Counted from the stretch's first letter, positions 1-9,500 are shown. The stretch: 32,880 nucleotides of DNA from Deltaproteobacteria bacterium (GCA_031273455.1 JAISRZ010000111.1:1-32880); one strand, 5' to 3'. The notes: generated from the sequence alone by a model not told the origin. Translations and numbers: made by a program.

Positions 1-84
1 AGTGGCGATCGCGACTAATTAAGACTAAGGTCCCCCTAAAGGCCCTCCCAAGCGTCCGCCAGCGTTCGTTGGCCCGGGGGACGC

Positions 85-312
85 TCAAGTGGCTGGTTGG
101 GGCTCAGCCAAGATCAAAACGTTCCGGGGGGTAAGCGAGATTTTGGTCAAGGCCAAACGGGGGTCTTCTCCCCGGCGGATAAGACCAAAGACCTTCTTTA
201 AGACCTCGTCCCCTTTAAACAAGAACCCGCCCAATAAGGGCTTTTTGCCCCTCGGGGTTAAGATTGCGTTGACTTAGGGCCAGCTCCTCAATGACCTTAA
301 ACGAGCCATTTT
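85..312 (-). pseudogene. Decayed gene remnant, unknown family
   Basis: On the minus strand two reading frames in succession give protein-like sequence. From about 306 down to 230 the frame reads ...FKVIEELALSQRNLNPEGQ..., and from about 245 down to the stop at 85-87 another frame reads LFKGDEVLKKVFGLIRRGED and ends LILAEPQPAT. The junction lies near 230-245, which suggests a frameshift in a once continuous gene. The RNLNPEGQKALIG phrase resembles the helix after the ParB-like nuclease domain in ParB-type DNA-binding proteins, but this is from memory and not certain. No start codon or ribosome binding site is evident. It abuts the Rpn fragment on the other strand, so the window begins in a patch of gene decay. 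Confidence 0.35.
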
Positions 313-315
313 AAA

Positions 316-672
316 ATGTTGATGAACCTTTTGAGGGCAAAAACGGTGAAGGAATTTCCGCGGCTTAGATCGATGAACTCACCGGAAATATTAGAGGTGA
401 TAAACGTGTATGATAAAGTAGTCGCGTCCCAGGAATTTAAAAATTTGCTGGATATGCGCGAAAAGGCGTTAATTACCGAAAAATTAGCTCTGGCCGAAGC
501 GTGGGAAGGTGGGATAGCGATAGGGGTAGAAAAAGGGAGAAAAGCTATCTCCATTGAAGTAGCCTTATCTCTCTTTGATGACGGCTTTGAGCTCCCAGTG
601 ATTCTCAAACATACCAACCTTACGGAAAAAGAGTTTAAGGCGGCTCTGGAGGAGAGAAAAGAGCGCCCGTAA
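316..672 (+). pseudogene. C-terminal fragment of an Rpn-family PD-(D/E)XK nuclease / transposase-like protein
   Basis: The 118-residue product matches the C-terminal third of the Rpn/PDDEXK_2 family (recombination-promoting nucleases, about 290-330 residues). It shows the typical DMREKALITEK helix, a following AEAWEGG segment, the glycine/lysine/glutamate hinge IGVEKGRK, and the short C-terminal helix pair in which L-x-E-K-E-F ends the protein. The nuclease core with the catalytic D and ExK should lie upstream, but an in-frame TAA sits at 298-300 and no core is visible between 1 and 300. I therefore call it a truncated remnant. An ATG exists at 316, but there is no clear ribosome binding site. 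Full-length members bind DNA and promote RecA-independent recombination; this piece should be inactive. Confidence 0.6.
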
Positions 673-1016
673 GACAACCTTCTTTTCGGCCTTAGCGGGC
701 GGCTCTTCTTAAGCTCTCTTCACCTTATCCAGCTCTAGGGCCGTCTTGTCAACTGGTCCCCAGGCTGTTTTTTTCCGAGGTCAGATCGGCCAGTTCTTTG
801 GTTAAAGCTTTGACCCTTTCCCCAGCCTGGTAAACCGCGATGTCGCTTAAACCCTGGGATATTTCCAGGGCCCTTAGCTCTACCGCGCGCTTTTTGGGGC
901 TTACTATTGGACTCTTTCTTGATTATCAGGTCAAAAGGTGTCATTTATTTAGAGTCATTTATGATGGTGGACGATTTCCACCCAGTTAAGGATAATTAAT
1001 AGGCGCTTTTTAGGGC
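673..1016. other. Intergenic stretch with a possible minus-strand gene remnant
   Basis: About 340 bases without a convincing gene. On the minus strand an ATG at 944 opens MTPFDLIIKKES. A shift of frame near 905 then gives a helix-rich stretch, read from about 895 to a TGA at 749-751, with pieces such as ALEISQGLSDIAVYQAGERV and KALTKELADLTSEKNS. This looks like a short coiled-coil protein broken by a frameshift, but I do not recognise it and composition alone could mislead. The right edge contains the 9-base motif AGTTAAGGA (984-992), which recurs at 3167-3175 beyond the transposase-like gene. Confidence 0.3.
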
Positions 1017-1045
1017 TTGACATTCGCTCCCTTTGGGCTTATTAT
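1017..1045 (+). promoter_or_regulatory. Strong sigma70-type promoter of the DruA/transposase fusion gene
   Basis: A perfect -35 hexamer TTGACA (1017-1022) is followed after exactly 17 bases by TATTAT (1040-1045), one mismatch from the -10 consensus. Transcription would begin near 1052. This matters for the start codon: the in-frame TTG at 1033 lies inside the promoter, so the first usable start is the ATG at 1081. Confidence 0.7.
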
Positions 1046-1080
1046 ATGTATGGCACTCCAGAAAAGACCAAACGAGGTGG

Positions 1081-3108
1081 ATGAACTTGGCGAACTTAAA
1101 GCTCATATTTAGCCAGAAGCCGATGGAAGGCCATCTAGGCGATTTCCCTGGCTCAGTTGATTTACATAGGGTCGATGAGACCAAATTAGAGCCTTTCTGG
1201 AATGATATGGTAAAAAAACACCACTATCTCGGATATGATAGCGTAATTGGGAGCCGGGTGAAATATCTCATCACCCTGGGCGACCGGATTGTCGGGGCGA
1301 TAAGTTTCTGTTCGGCGGCCTACCAACATGGTCTTAGGGACAGATACATCGGCTGGGACGAGCCCACCAGACTGTCGATGTTGCCTAGCCTGGTCAACAA
1401 CAACCGCTTTCTAATCTTACCGTGGGTAAAGATCCGTAACTTGGCCTCGCGGGTTCTTTCTTTGAGCTTGAAACGCCTGAAGGTGGACTGGTTGTCTCAG
1501 TACGGAGTGGAGCCTATTATGGCGGAGACCTTCGTTGATCATGAAAGGTACACCGGGACCTCTTACATCGCCGCTAACTGGGTCTTTCTTGGGACTACGA
1601 GAGGGTTCGGGCGACAGGGTAAAAGTTTCGTTTTCCATGGCCACCAAAAGGGTCTCTATGTCAAAATTATGAGCCGCCGTTTCAATAGCGCCTTTCAACC
1701 CAGCCTCGAACGCCTTAAGTCTGGAAGAAAGGAGCTTTTGGCGATGATAACGGAAAAACCTGTCCACTGGAACGCGACGCTGGAAGATCTTAGAGATATG
1801 GATCTCACCCAAGAAATTATGGAGAAGACGCTGGCCGACCATCTTGAGACATATAAACCTTACTTGACTCGCGTTGAGCTTGACAAGCATTTTGTGGCTA
1901 TGATCAAAGGGATGCTCAGCGACTTGGAGCGTAAGTCGATAGAGCCTATCTGTTTGACTTATGAGAAAGAGGATGAGTTTAGAAATTTGTGCAACTTTAT
2001 GTCGAGGAGCCCATGGGATAATGAGGGTATGCTGGAAGAATACCAAATAGAAATTTTGCGATTTTTCGATGATCCGAATTCCATGATTACCGGCGTTAGT
2101 TGTAGCTTCCCCAAAAAAGGCCAAATGTCCGTGGGGGTCGCGCGCCAGAGCTGTGGACCGCTTGGCAAGGTTAACAATTGTCAGAATTCGGTGATGACAG
2201 GCATCGTTAGCCCAGACGGTTACGGGCTCTTGGATTATGAGCTGTACATGCCAAAAAAGTGGTTTGGCGATGACTTCGAAGAGAAACGTGAAAAATGTCG
2301 CGTGCCTGAGGACTTGGAGTTCAAGAAAGAAAATGAGATTCTTTCGGAGATGATCAACAAGATGGTGATTTCCAAGTTGTTCAAAGGGAAATACGTTGGC
2401 GTGGACGCCGCCTTCGGGAGCGATCAAGTCTTTCTTGACTCCTTGCCTCAAGGGCTCATCTACTTCGCTGACATAAGATCCGACGTTAGGGTATTTGTCG
2501 GTCGTCCAGAGATGGCCGTCCCAGAATCTCCTGGAAAAGATCCCAAGCCAAAACTGTTGTCCCCATCTTTTGGGCCTCGCCTCGCGCGAGAGATCGCCGA
2601 AGATGAAAGCTTCCCTTGGGAGAATGTTGTTCTCGGCGCTGGCCCCAAAGGCCCAATAATCGCCAAAGACAAATGTTTGAAGGTGGCGGAGTGGCGAGGG
2701 GAGACGCCAGGTAAGGATGTGTGGCTGTACATCAGACAGTTGGCGGACGGTCATATCAAGTATTCCTTGTGTAATGAATCGATGGACGCCACAATCGACG
2801 CTATTCGGAAACTAGCGTCGATGCGCTGGTCCATAGAACAATGCTTCGAGGAATGCAAAAAAAGTCTTGGTATGGACCATTACGAAGTAAGGAGTTGGAT
2901 GGGTTGGCGGCGCCATATATTGCTGACCTTTATAGCCCACCTATTTGTGAACAAACTGAGGCGAATGGTTAGCCTTAATCTGGATTCCCCCGCCGAGCCA
3001 GAGCCAATCATTGAAGATTCGGTTAAAGACAATGAATATTTGGCCGGCGCCATTAATTTTAAAAATAATCACGATACTGGTCGCGCCAAAACGCTGCCTA
3101 TGTCCTAA
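1081..3108 (+). CDS. DruA-like (DUF4338) domain fused to an IS701-type DDE transposase domain
   Basis: The 675-residue product has two parts. Residues about 20-220 carry DUF4338, the domain of Druantia protein DruA: the KKHHYLGY opening, DRYIGWDEPTR, VNNNRFLILPWV with NLAS, and a C-terminal ETFVDHERYTGTSYIAANW ending in TTRGFGR. Residues about 330-650 are an IS701-type transposase: SFPKKGQMSVGVARQSCG, the second acidic motif GVDAAFGSD, and the last motif RWSIEQCFEECKK followed by MDHYEVRSW. The second Asp and the final Glu of the DDE triad are present. The usual D-D-x-G before FPKKG reads V-S-C-S here, so the first catalytic Asp seems lost. The ATG at 1081 is chosen because the promoter excludes the earlier TTG; GAGG lies just before it. 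It stands alone between remnants and the nucleotidase gene. No convincing terminal inverted repeats were found. The role could be transposition (now dead), domesticated DNA binding or defence. Confidence 0.85.
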   Translation: MNLANLKLIFSQKPMEGHLGDFPGSVDLHRVDETKLEPFWNDMVKKHHYLGYDSVIGSRVKYLITLGDRIVGAISFCSAAYQHGLRDRYIGWDEPTRLSMLPSLVNNNRFLILPWVKIRNLASRVLSLSLKRLKVDWLSQYGVEPIMAETFVDHERYTGTSYIAANWVFLGTTRGFGRQGKSFVFHGHQKGLYVKIMSRRFNSAFQPSLERLKSGRKELLAMITEKPVHWNATLEDLRDMDLTQEIMEKTLADHLETYKPYLTRVELDKHFVAMIKGMLSDLERKSIEPICLTYEKEDEFRNLCNFMSRSPWDNEGMLEEYQIEILRFFDDPNSMITGVSCSFPKKGQMSVGVARQSCGPLGKVNNCQNSVMTGIVSPDGYGLLDYELYMPKKWFGDDFEEKREKCRVPEDLEFKKENEILSEMINKMVISKLFKGKYVGVDAAFGSDQVFLDSLPQGLIYFADIRSDVRVFVGRPEMAVPESPGKDPKPKLLSPSFGPRLAREIAEDESFPWENVVLGAGPKGPIIAKDKCLKVAEWRGETPGKDVWLYIRQLADGHIKYSLCNESMDATIDAIRKLASMRWSIEQCFEECKKSLGMDHYEVRSWMGWRRHILLTFIAHLFVNKLRRMVSLNLDSPAEPEPIIEDSVKDNEYLAGAINFKNNHDTGRAKTLPMS

Positions 3109-3192
3109 AAACTTAAGGTCGGAACTTGGCGGGGTGAATAGGATCGAATTTAAAAGACAAAAGGTTAGTTAAGGAAGGGCCATCAAGCTTTC

Positions 3193-4740
3193 TTAACTTT
3201 TAACCCGGGCCGCGAAAGCCTTATAGGCCGTTTTTTGGTCGGAAAAGAGCTGATAGGGCGGGTAAGCGGTCTTAATCTCTAGATTATTAGCCGCGCCCTT
3301 TTGGCGGATAAAATCTAAAATGGCCGCCACCAAGGTCCCTTTGAAAGCGTAATTAGCCTTAGGGTTAGTCAATAAGCGGGTCATCTGCCCGGATAAGGCC
3401 AAAGAGTAGGTTTTTTCGGGCTTAATTTCCTCGCCGCTAGCCAAAGTTATTCCCGCCAGCCCCACTTTATCCCCCTCTGGGTAAGCCCATAAGGCTAAAC
3501 CGTGGATTAAAGGAAAACCCTTAAACCCTTTCCGCCCTCGGTCTCGTAAAAAATCCTCTAAGACCTGACCCGTGATCTCCCCGGACAGTAAGTCATCGTT
3601 AAAAGGCAAGGCCTCGTAAAGCGAAGCCACCGTCACTTGGCCTTCTAAACCCGCTCTTAAAGATCCTTTGTTTAAAAAGGCGATCTGGCTGTGGGCTTTT
3701 TGGGCCATGGCCGCCACCGTCAGTTGGCCAAAGGGGATAATAGTCTCCCAGAGACCTTCTAGCCCATACTTAGCCGTAGGGGGCAAGGTTAAAAGATGGT
3801 CATTTAGACCTAAACTTACGGTCAGATCTGTGGTTAGGGCCTCTAACTCGGGGTCTGGGGTCAGATCTTTAAGGTCATTAAAGGTCACAAGCTTAAGGTT
3901 AAAGGAGCCATCCGCGTAAACGGCCACTTGGGCCAGACTCTCCCCGCCTTGGCCTAAATTTAAGTACAGACCCGAGCCACTTCGTGGGCGATAGGGCTCG
4001 ACTATCTCGTGGCTATGCCCATCCACCACTAAGCTCACCCCTTTAACCCCGGCCAAGTCTGGTCCAGTGGGGGCGTTGGGAAAGTCCAAATCCATTTGGG
4101 CCGATAACCCGGCGTAGGCCCGGGCCGCCGCCCCCAAGTGCGATAAGACGATGATCGTTCCGCCCGGTAAAGGCTCGATGGCCGCCGCCAGAAGGCTTAA
4201 GAGGTTTTCCTTGGTCGCCCGCAGGGATTCTTTTAAACCAAAGTCAAAATCGCCCAAAATCGGCCCCAGGCTGGGTCGATGGGTTAAGGGGCAACTTACG
4301 CCCAAGACCGCGACCAAGGGGTCTAAGGAGAGGATTAGGGGCGCGTTCGACCCTTCTAGAACCTGGCCTTGGTAGGTGAGATTAAGGGCGGCGATTTTTA
4401 GATCTGGGCTAAAATTTCGGGCTAAGGGACATAAAGTATTAAAATATTGGCGGGGATCCCCGGTTTCCGGGGCGTAATCAAAATCATGGTTCCCGGGTAG
4501 CCAAGCGGCGTAACCCAGTCGGCCGAAAAGAGCGGCCACGGTTTGGCCTTGATCCATGGCCCCGTAAATGGAGCCGCTCACCAGATCCCCCGCGTCCAGT
4601 AAATACACTGGGCCAGCTTTTCTTAAGTTAAAGACATAAGCCCCCAAGCGGGCTAGCCCCGGGCGATGGGCTTTGGGGTCAAAAGCCAGTTGGGCGTGCA
4701 GGTCGCTGGTGACGACAATTTTAAACAATTCTAACGGCAT
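3193..4740 (-). CDS. 5'-nucleotidase / 2',3'-cyclic phosphodiesterase family metallophosphoesterase
   Basis: The 515-residue protein has the two-domain plan of the UshA/5'-nucleotidase family, which removes phosphate from nucleotides and related esters using two metal ions. The metallophosphatase domain (about 5-300) shows SDLHAQ (D13, H15), DAGDLVSGS (D49), PGNHDFDY (N84, H85), LSHLG (H201) and VVDGHSHE (H242, H244), so all metal ligands are in place. Residues about 320-480 fit the C-terminal 5_nucleotid_C substrate domain. Unlike UshA it has no signal peptide, so it is probably cytoplasmic. A good ribosome binding site, AAGGAG, lies about 17 bases before the ATG, too far for it. It is well placed for an in-frame CTG at 4750-4752, so a rare CTG start is possible. 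It is transcribed away from the MoeA-like gene and seems monocistronic. The true substrate cannot be told from sequence. Confidence 0.87.
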   Translation of the reverse strand: MPLELFKIVVTSDLHAQLAFDPKAHRPGLARLGAYVFNLRKAGPVYLLDAGDLVSGSIYGAMDQGQTVAALFGRLGYAAWLPGNHDFDYAPETGDPRQYFNTLCPLARNFSPDLKIAALNLTYQGQVLEGSNAPLILSLDPLVAVLGVSCPLTHRPSLGPILGDFDFGLKESLRATKENLLSLLAAAIEPLPGGTIIVLSHLGAAARAYAGLSAQMDLDFPNAPTGPDLAGVKGVSLVVDGHSHEIVEPYRPRSGSGLYLNLGQGGESLAQVAVYADGSFNLKLVTFNDLKDLTPDPELEALTTDLTVSLGLNDHLLTLPPTAKYGLEGLWETIIPFGQLTVAAMAQKAHSQIAFLNKGSLRAGLEGQVTVASLYEALPFNDDLLSGEITGQVLEDFLRDRGRKGFKGFPLIHGLALWAYPEGDKVGLAGITLASGEEIKPEKTYSLALSGQMTRLLTNPKANYAFKGTLVAAILDFIRQKGAANNLEIKTAYPPYQLFSDQKTAYKAFAARVKS

Positions 4741-4955
4741 AGAATGGGTCAGGCGAACTCCTTGGACCTAAGCCTTCCGAAGATCTAAAGGTCTTGGCTC
4801 TTATGGCCTTTAGCCGGGGAAAATGGTATAATATCAACAAATCCCCGAGAAAAAACAGGCCTTTTGGCGGTAAGGATCCAGCGCTTTTCTGGTTGATCCT
4901 TAACGTATCTTGGGCGTTTAGAGTGAAAAGTCCAGGCAAACCTTATTTTTGTCTC

Positions 4956-4984
4956 GTGACGTTACGGCTTAATAGCATTATAAT
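4956..4984 (+). promoter_or_regulatory. Promoter of the moeA-like/mog pair
   Basis: GTGACG (4956-4961) and a perfect TATAAT (4979-4984) are 17 bases apart, about 50 bases before the start codon at 5033. A second, extended -10 box, TGGTATAAT, ends at 4832 without a good -35 and may be an alternative upstream start. The remainder of the region between the divergent genes shows nothing else I can name. Confidence 0.55.
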
Positions 4985-5032
4985 GAACCCATCCGTCAAA
5001 GTCTATGACGGAACGGTTTTTAGGTGAAGACG

Positions 5033-6076
5033 ATGAAGACCATACCCACGAAAGAAGCGGTGGGAGCTATTCTATGTCACGATTTGACCCGAATAGTTAA
5101 AGATGAAGTTAAGGAAGCGGCCTTCCGCAAAGGGCACGTGGTCCAAGCTGAGGACATCCCGGTCCTTTTATCCATGGGCAAAAAAAATCTCTTTGTCTGG
5201 GACTTGGGCGAAAATATGGCCCACGAGGACGAGGCCGCCGAGGTCTTAAAGGACCTTTGCGCGGGTCCGGGGTTAGAGGCCACGCCGGTCAAGGAAGGGC
5301 GGATTTCTTTGGTGGCCCGGCATCGGGGTCTTTTTATCGCTGACTCCAAAAGAGTCCGGGAGCTCAACGGCTTGGGCGAAATCGCCGTGGCCTCGCGCCA
5401 CAGCGGCTTTGAGGTCGAGCCGGGGGAGATGGCCGCGGCCTTTAAAGTTATCCCCCTAGCCGTCCATCGGGAAAAGCTAGACGCGGCCAAAGCCATTGGG
5501 GCCACTAAACCCCTCTTCGCGGTCCAACCGTACTTACCCTTAAAGGTGGGCGTGGTGGCCACGGGCCACGAGATCTTCACTGGCCTTATCAAAGACACCT
5601 TCACCCCGGTGGTCCGCCGCAAGGTGGAAAGCTTTGGTCTAACCTTAACTAAAGCCGTCATTGTGGACGATAACCTCGAGAGCATTAGCGGGGCCATTAA
5701 CGATATGCGGGCCCAAAAGATGGATCTTATCATCTGCACCGGCGGCATGAGCGTGGATCCCGATGATTTAACCCCTGGGGCCATTAAAGCCGCTGGGGCC
5801 AAGATTGTCTGCTACGGGACGCCAGTTTTTCCGGGGGCTATGTTTTTAGTGGCTTACGTGGACGACCGACCGGTTTTGGGTTTACCGGGCTGCGTCATGT
5901 TTGAGCGGCGGACCATTTTTGACGTTTTACTGCCCCGGCTGGCCGCGGGGATGAGGATTAGAAGCGAGGAGATCGAAAGCTTAGGCCCCGGGGGCTTATG
6001 CTTAAACTGCCCAGAGTGCGATTTTCCGGCCTGTGGGTTTGGCAAAGGCCCAGAGTACTGGCCCTTGGAGGATTAG
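5033..6076 (+). CDS. MoeA-like molybdopterin-binding protein with C-terminal cysteine cluster
   Basis: The 347-residue protein belongs to the molybdopterin-binding MoeA-like group (MoCF_biosynth fold), which handles molybdopterin or its adenylated form late in Moco assembly. The fold starts near residue 165 with LKVGVVATGHEIFTG. It continues with VDDNLESI, the CTGGMSVDPDDLTP loop that binds the pterin phosphate, and PVFPGAMF followed by GLPGC. The N-terminal half is the poorly conserved domain of this group rather than a full MoeA domain set. The C-terminus has C-x2-C-x2-C-x4-C in CLNCPECDFPACGFGKG, likely a metal or Fe-S site typical of this family. The ATG at 5033 is preferred over a GTG at 5024 because AGGTG lies at proper distance. 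The mog gene follows after 4 bases, so the two are one unit. It is not a certain MoeA replacement. Confidence 0.8.
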   Translation: MKTIPTKEAVGAILCHDLTRIVKDEVKEAAFRKGHVVQAEDIPVLLSMGKKNLFVWDLGENMAHEDEAAEVLKDLCAGPGLEATPVKEGRISLVARHRGLFIADSKRVRELNGLGEIAVASRHSGFEVEPGEMAAAFKVIPLAVHREKLDAAKAIGATKPLFAVQPYLPLKVGVVATGHEIFTGLIKDTFTPVVRRKVESFGLTLTKAVIVDDNLESISGAINDMRAQKMDLIICTGGMSVDPDDLTPGAIKAAGAKIVCYGTPVFPGAMFLVAYVDDRPVLGLPGCVMFERRTIFDVLLPRLAAGMRIRSEEIESLGPGGLCLNCPECDFPACGFGKGPEYWPLED

Positions 6077-6080
6077 GCCC

Positions 6081-6575
6081 ATGGCCCATCGGGTGTCCAT
6101 CATAACCATGAGCGATAAGGCCGCGGTTGGCCAAAGGGTCGATCAAAGCGGCCCGGTTTTAAAGGAATTGTGCGCGGCCAATGGGCTAGAGGTGGTCAGC
6201 TTAGAGGTTTTACCGGACGAGCCAGCTCTTTTAACGGCTAAGCTGAAAGATATCGCGGATAACGGCAAAGCCGATTTAATCTTAACCACCGGGGGCACGG
6301 GGTTCGCCCCCCGGGACCAGACCCCGGAGGCCACCTTAGCCGCGGCGGATCGCTTAGCCCCGGGTTTAGCCGAGGCCATGCGGGCCGAGAGCCTGAAAAA
6401 AACCCCCCGAGCCATGCTCACTCGGGGGGTGTCGGTCATTCGGGGCGGAACCCTAATCCTTAACCTCCCCGGGTCCCCCAAAGGGGCCCGGGAGTGCTTG
6501 GAGGCCGTTTTACCGGCTTTAGGCCATGGGCTGGATATCCTCACCCAAAAAGCCGGGGAGTGCGCCAGGCCCTAA
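6081..6575 (+). CDS. mog: Molybdopterin adenylyltransferase (MogA/MoaB family)
   Basis: The 164-residue protein is the usual size for MogA/MoaB. These enzymes adenylate molybdopterin with ATP to give MPT-AMP, the step before molybdate insertion. Seen are the opening RVSIITMSDKAA with the conserved S-D-K, the TTGGTGFAPRDQTPEA signature of the pterin-binding loop (about residues 70-85), and LNLPGSPKGARECLEAVLPA near the end. The ATG at 6081 follows GGAG in the end of the preceding gene; the longer in-frame ORF upstream lies inside that gene and is rejected. It is cotranscribed with the MoeA-like protein, which would act on its product. It converges on the large repeat-protein gene with only 4 bases between the stop codons. 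Confidence 0.87.
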   Translation: MAHRVSIITMSDKAAVGQRVDQSGPVLKELCAANGLEVVSLEVLPDEPALLTAKLKDIADNGKADLILTTGGTGFAPRDQTPEATLAAADRLAPGLAEAMRAESLKKTPRAMLTRGVSVIRGGTLILNLPGSPKGARECLEAVLPALGHGLDILTQKAGECARP

Positions 6576-6579
6576 AGCT

Positions 6580-9500
6580 TTAGCGGGCCGAGCGGGTTTT
6601 GCCCTTTTGGCTGGGCTGGGCCGGGCGCATTAAGCGGTCCATCTGGCTTAAGTACTTTTGGCTTAAGCTGGGGGTCAATTTTTCCGAGCGGGAGTTAACG
6701 AGAGCCCGGGCCTCGGGGTCGCGCCCCATTTTGACTAAACGCTCGACCAAAAGTTTGGAGGCGGCGTTGGCGTGGGCCCCATCCACCAAGGGCAAGTCTT
6801 CCAAAGACCGATAAACGGCCATGGCCCGGTCCTCCTCGTCCATAAATAGGCACTCTTGGACCAGGGTCACGGCTTTATCGCCCAAGCGGGCGGCGGTGGC
6901 CTCCATATTGACCCGATCGGCCAGGTTATATTTAGCGTACAAGGGGTCGCTTTCCAAAAAGTTAGGCGGAAAATCGTCCAAAGTCGCCTCCACCTGGTCC
7001 ATAGCCTCTTGGTAAGCCGCCAAGTTCAGCGGGGTCAGCCAAGAGCGGTTGGTGAAAAGATGGGTGGCCGTGGCCGTTTCCCCATGGGCCGTAAAGGAGT
7101 CGATGAGGTCAGTTAAGCAGTTGAGCCGCCAGATAAAGCTAGCCTCATCGTCTTCATTCTTAAACCCGGCCAAGTAAATGGCCAAAGCCTCCTCCAAAAG
7201 CCCGGCCTCCCGGTAGGCCTTTAACAAATAAAAAATCCCCAAACCTCGGGCGTACTGTCTTAGCTCGATCTCGCCCTCGTAGATATCGTCCACGTCATCG
7301 TCATCGTCATCGTCATCTTCGTCATCATCTTCGTCTTCGTCTTCGTCCTCATCGTCCTCATCCTCGCCTTCATCCTCGTCCTCGTCCTCCAGGCCCTCAT
7401 CCTCGAACTGTTGGAGCTCGTCTAAGATCTTTTGGGCCTCCTCTAGCCGCTCGCTTCCAATAAGCGCGGAGATTAAAAACAAAGAGGCCAAAGTCACGTA
7501 GTTGGCGATATCGTCAGCCGAGTCGCTCTTCAGTTTGTTCAGCCAGATTAAAGCCTCGCTGGGGTTCTGGTCTTGGGCCAACTCTTTCACCACGCTCAGG
7601 ATAAAGTGGTATTTTCGCTCCCGGCAATGGGGAAAATTGGACAAAATGGGCTCGACCTTCTGGAAAATGGCGATGGCCTCCGGTAAATGGCCGTTGTTTT
7701 GGGCGAACAAGGCGTAACCCATTTGGCCGTGGGCCTTTAGCTCAGCGTAAAGCTTGGCTTCCAAGGGCGTGTATTGGTCCGAGTCCAAGTCAGACAGAAC
7801 GTCCGCGTACTTAGCCATGTGGCGGGCGAAAGAATTGTAATCCCGGTCGCGGGTCCAGTTAAGGAGCTGATCTAAAAGAAAGGCCAAGCTTAAGCGCAAT
7901 AAGCGGTGGGTCGCGAAAAGAATCCCATGATGGATCTCAAAAAAGCCCTCCAGCTTGGCCCGGTAAACGGGGGAGCTCACCTGGGGAGCCGCTAAGCTTA
8001 AAAGGCTGATTAAGGCCACTAAGCTCCAGACGTCTTTATTCCCCTCACAGGACCAGAGGACCTCAAACTCTTGCTCCAATAGGGTTAAAGACTCGCTGAA
8101 GCGCCCGTCCTCCAAAAAGGAAAGGAGAATTTTCACCGCCGTTAAATAATTGCCTAACCGCCCCTCCGGCGAGGGGTGGAGGAAAACCGCGCTCAGAAGG
8201 AGCCGGTTAATAAGGGAGGGGTCCATATCATCCACTTGATCCAAGCAAACTTTTAAGAGGCTCTCGGCCAAAAGTTTCCCCAAAGTGGTTCCGGCGATCT
8301 TGGAGACCCGCTCCACGGGCAAGTTAAAATACCAGTCCTCTAAGCGCCTGTAATCGCCCGTGAAGCTAAGGGAGTTCTCGATCTCCCGAAACTCGGCGTA
8401 CAGTTGGAGGTTTTCCGGGATGGCGTCGTCCACTTCCGGGTTATAAGTCATCGAATCTATCTGGGGGACGAGGTAAAAGGAGCTTTTCACCAAGGGCAAA
8501 TAGGGCGGGGAGGCTATTAAGTTCAGCCAAGGGACGCTTTTGTACAGCCTATGGACTAACTCGGTCTGGCCCTGGAGGCATAAAACGCCTAAGGACTCAT
8601 CCAAACTCTTAATGGCGATGTCCCTAATGTCGGAGAAAAGCTTGGGGCTATCTTTGAGCTCCTCCCACAAAGGCTCCAGCTCCTCCAAGCTCAATAGATC
8701 GCTTAGATCCATTAACCTTTGGATCAAAGGCTCGGGATCAATGGGCCGTTGGTTTAAAGCCCGTAACCGATAAAAAGCCCCCATGGCTAAACCCATGGCT
8801 AAAGGTATCCGCGAAGTCGCCTCTAAAAGGAACGCGGCCAACTGGAAAGGATTCTGGTCGTCCTGGACGTCCTGGTCCAGGTCAACGAACTTATCCCTTA
8901 AAGACGAAATAAGGTCAGCCAAGGCCACCAAGTAGGCGGCGGTGGGGATGTCCTCCGGGACCCGGGGCTCGGGCGCGTTGTTTATAACTTGCTTTTTAAA
9001 CTCCTCTAGGATAAAGAGCGTGGCCGCGCGGTTGGGCTCGGGGTCGTTCTCAAAGGCCTCTAAAACCGTTAAGGCCACTAAAAGAAGGGCGCGGCTGTCG
9101 CCCCGGTCCAAAGATTTGTCGCCCGAGAAAATGATCCCGGTTTTGGCCAGGTACTGGTAAACGACTATACCCTTGGCCCCCAGTTGGTAGGGCCGAAAGA
9201 CGTCTAAAAGGGACAAGCCTTGGGCGAAAGCCCGGCTCTCGGAGGTGTAGTTGGCCGCGGATAAGTCAATTTGGCTCCAGATATCCACGGCTTCCTCTAA
9301 GCGGCCCACTTCCTCCAAGGCTTTGATGAGCCCATGGGCCGCTCTTAAAATGGGCCGTTTAAAGCGCTCCGGGTTTTGGTCAAAAAGAGCGTAGATCTTG
9401 AAGGCCGCCGGAAAGTTGTGGCTAAAGGCCAAGGCCACCACCAAAGCGGCTAAGGTTTGGGGCAAGGTCTCGGGAAAGTCCTCTAAATCAGCTAACTCCG

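Noticed and set aside
89..277. Plus-strand 62-codon frame
   Set aside because: The opposite strand has better protein-like sequence here and no ribosome binding site precedes this ORF.
1417..2754. Long 445-codon open frame on the minus strand inside the transposase-like gene
   Set aside because: It is the antisense shadow of a gene with clear domains; its own translation has no recognisable motif and no ribosome binding site.
4721..5027. Short frames on both strands in the region between the nucleotidase and MoeA-like genes
   Set aside because: The region holds good promoter boxes, and the frames have no ribosome binding site or familiar sequence.
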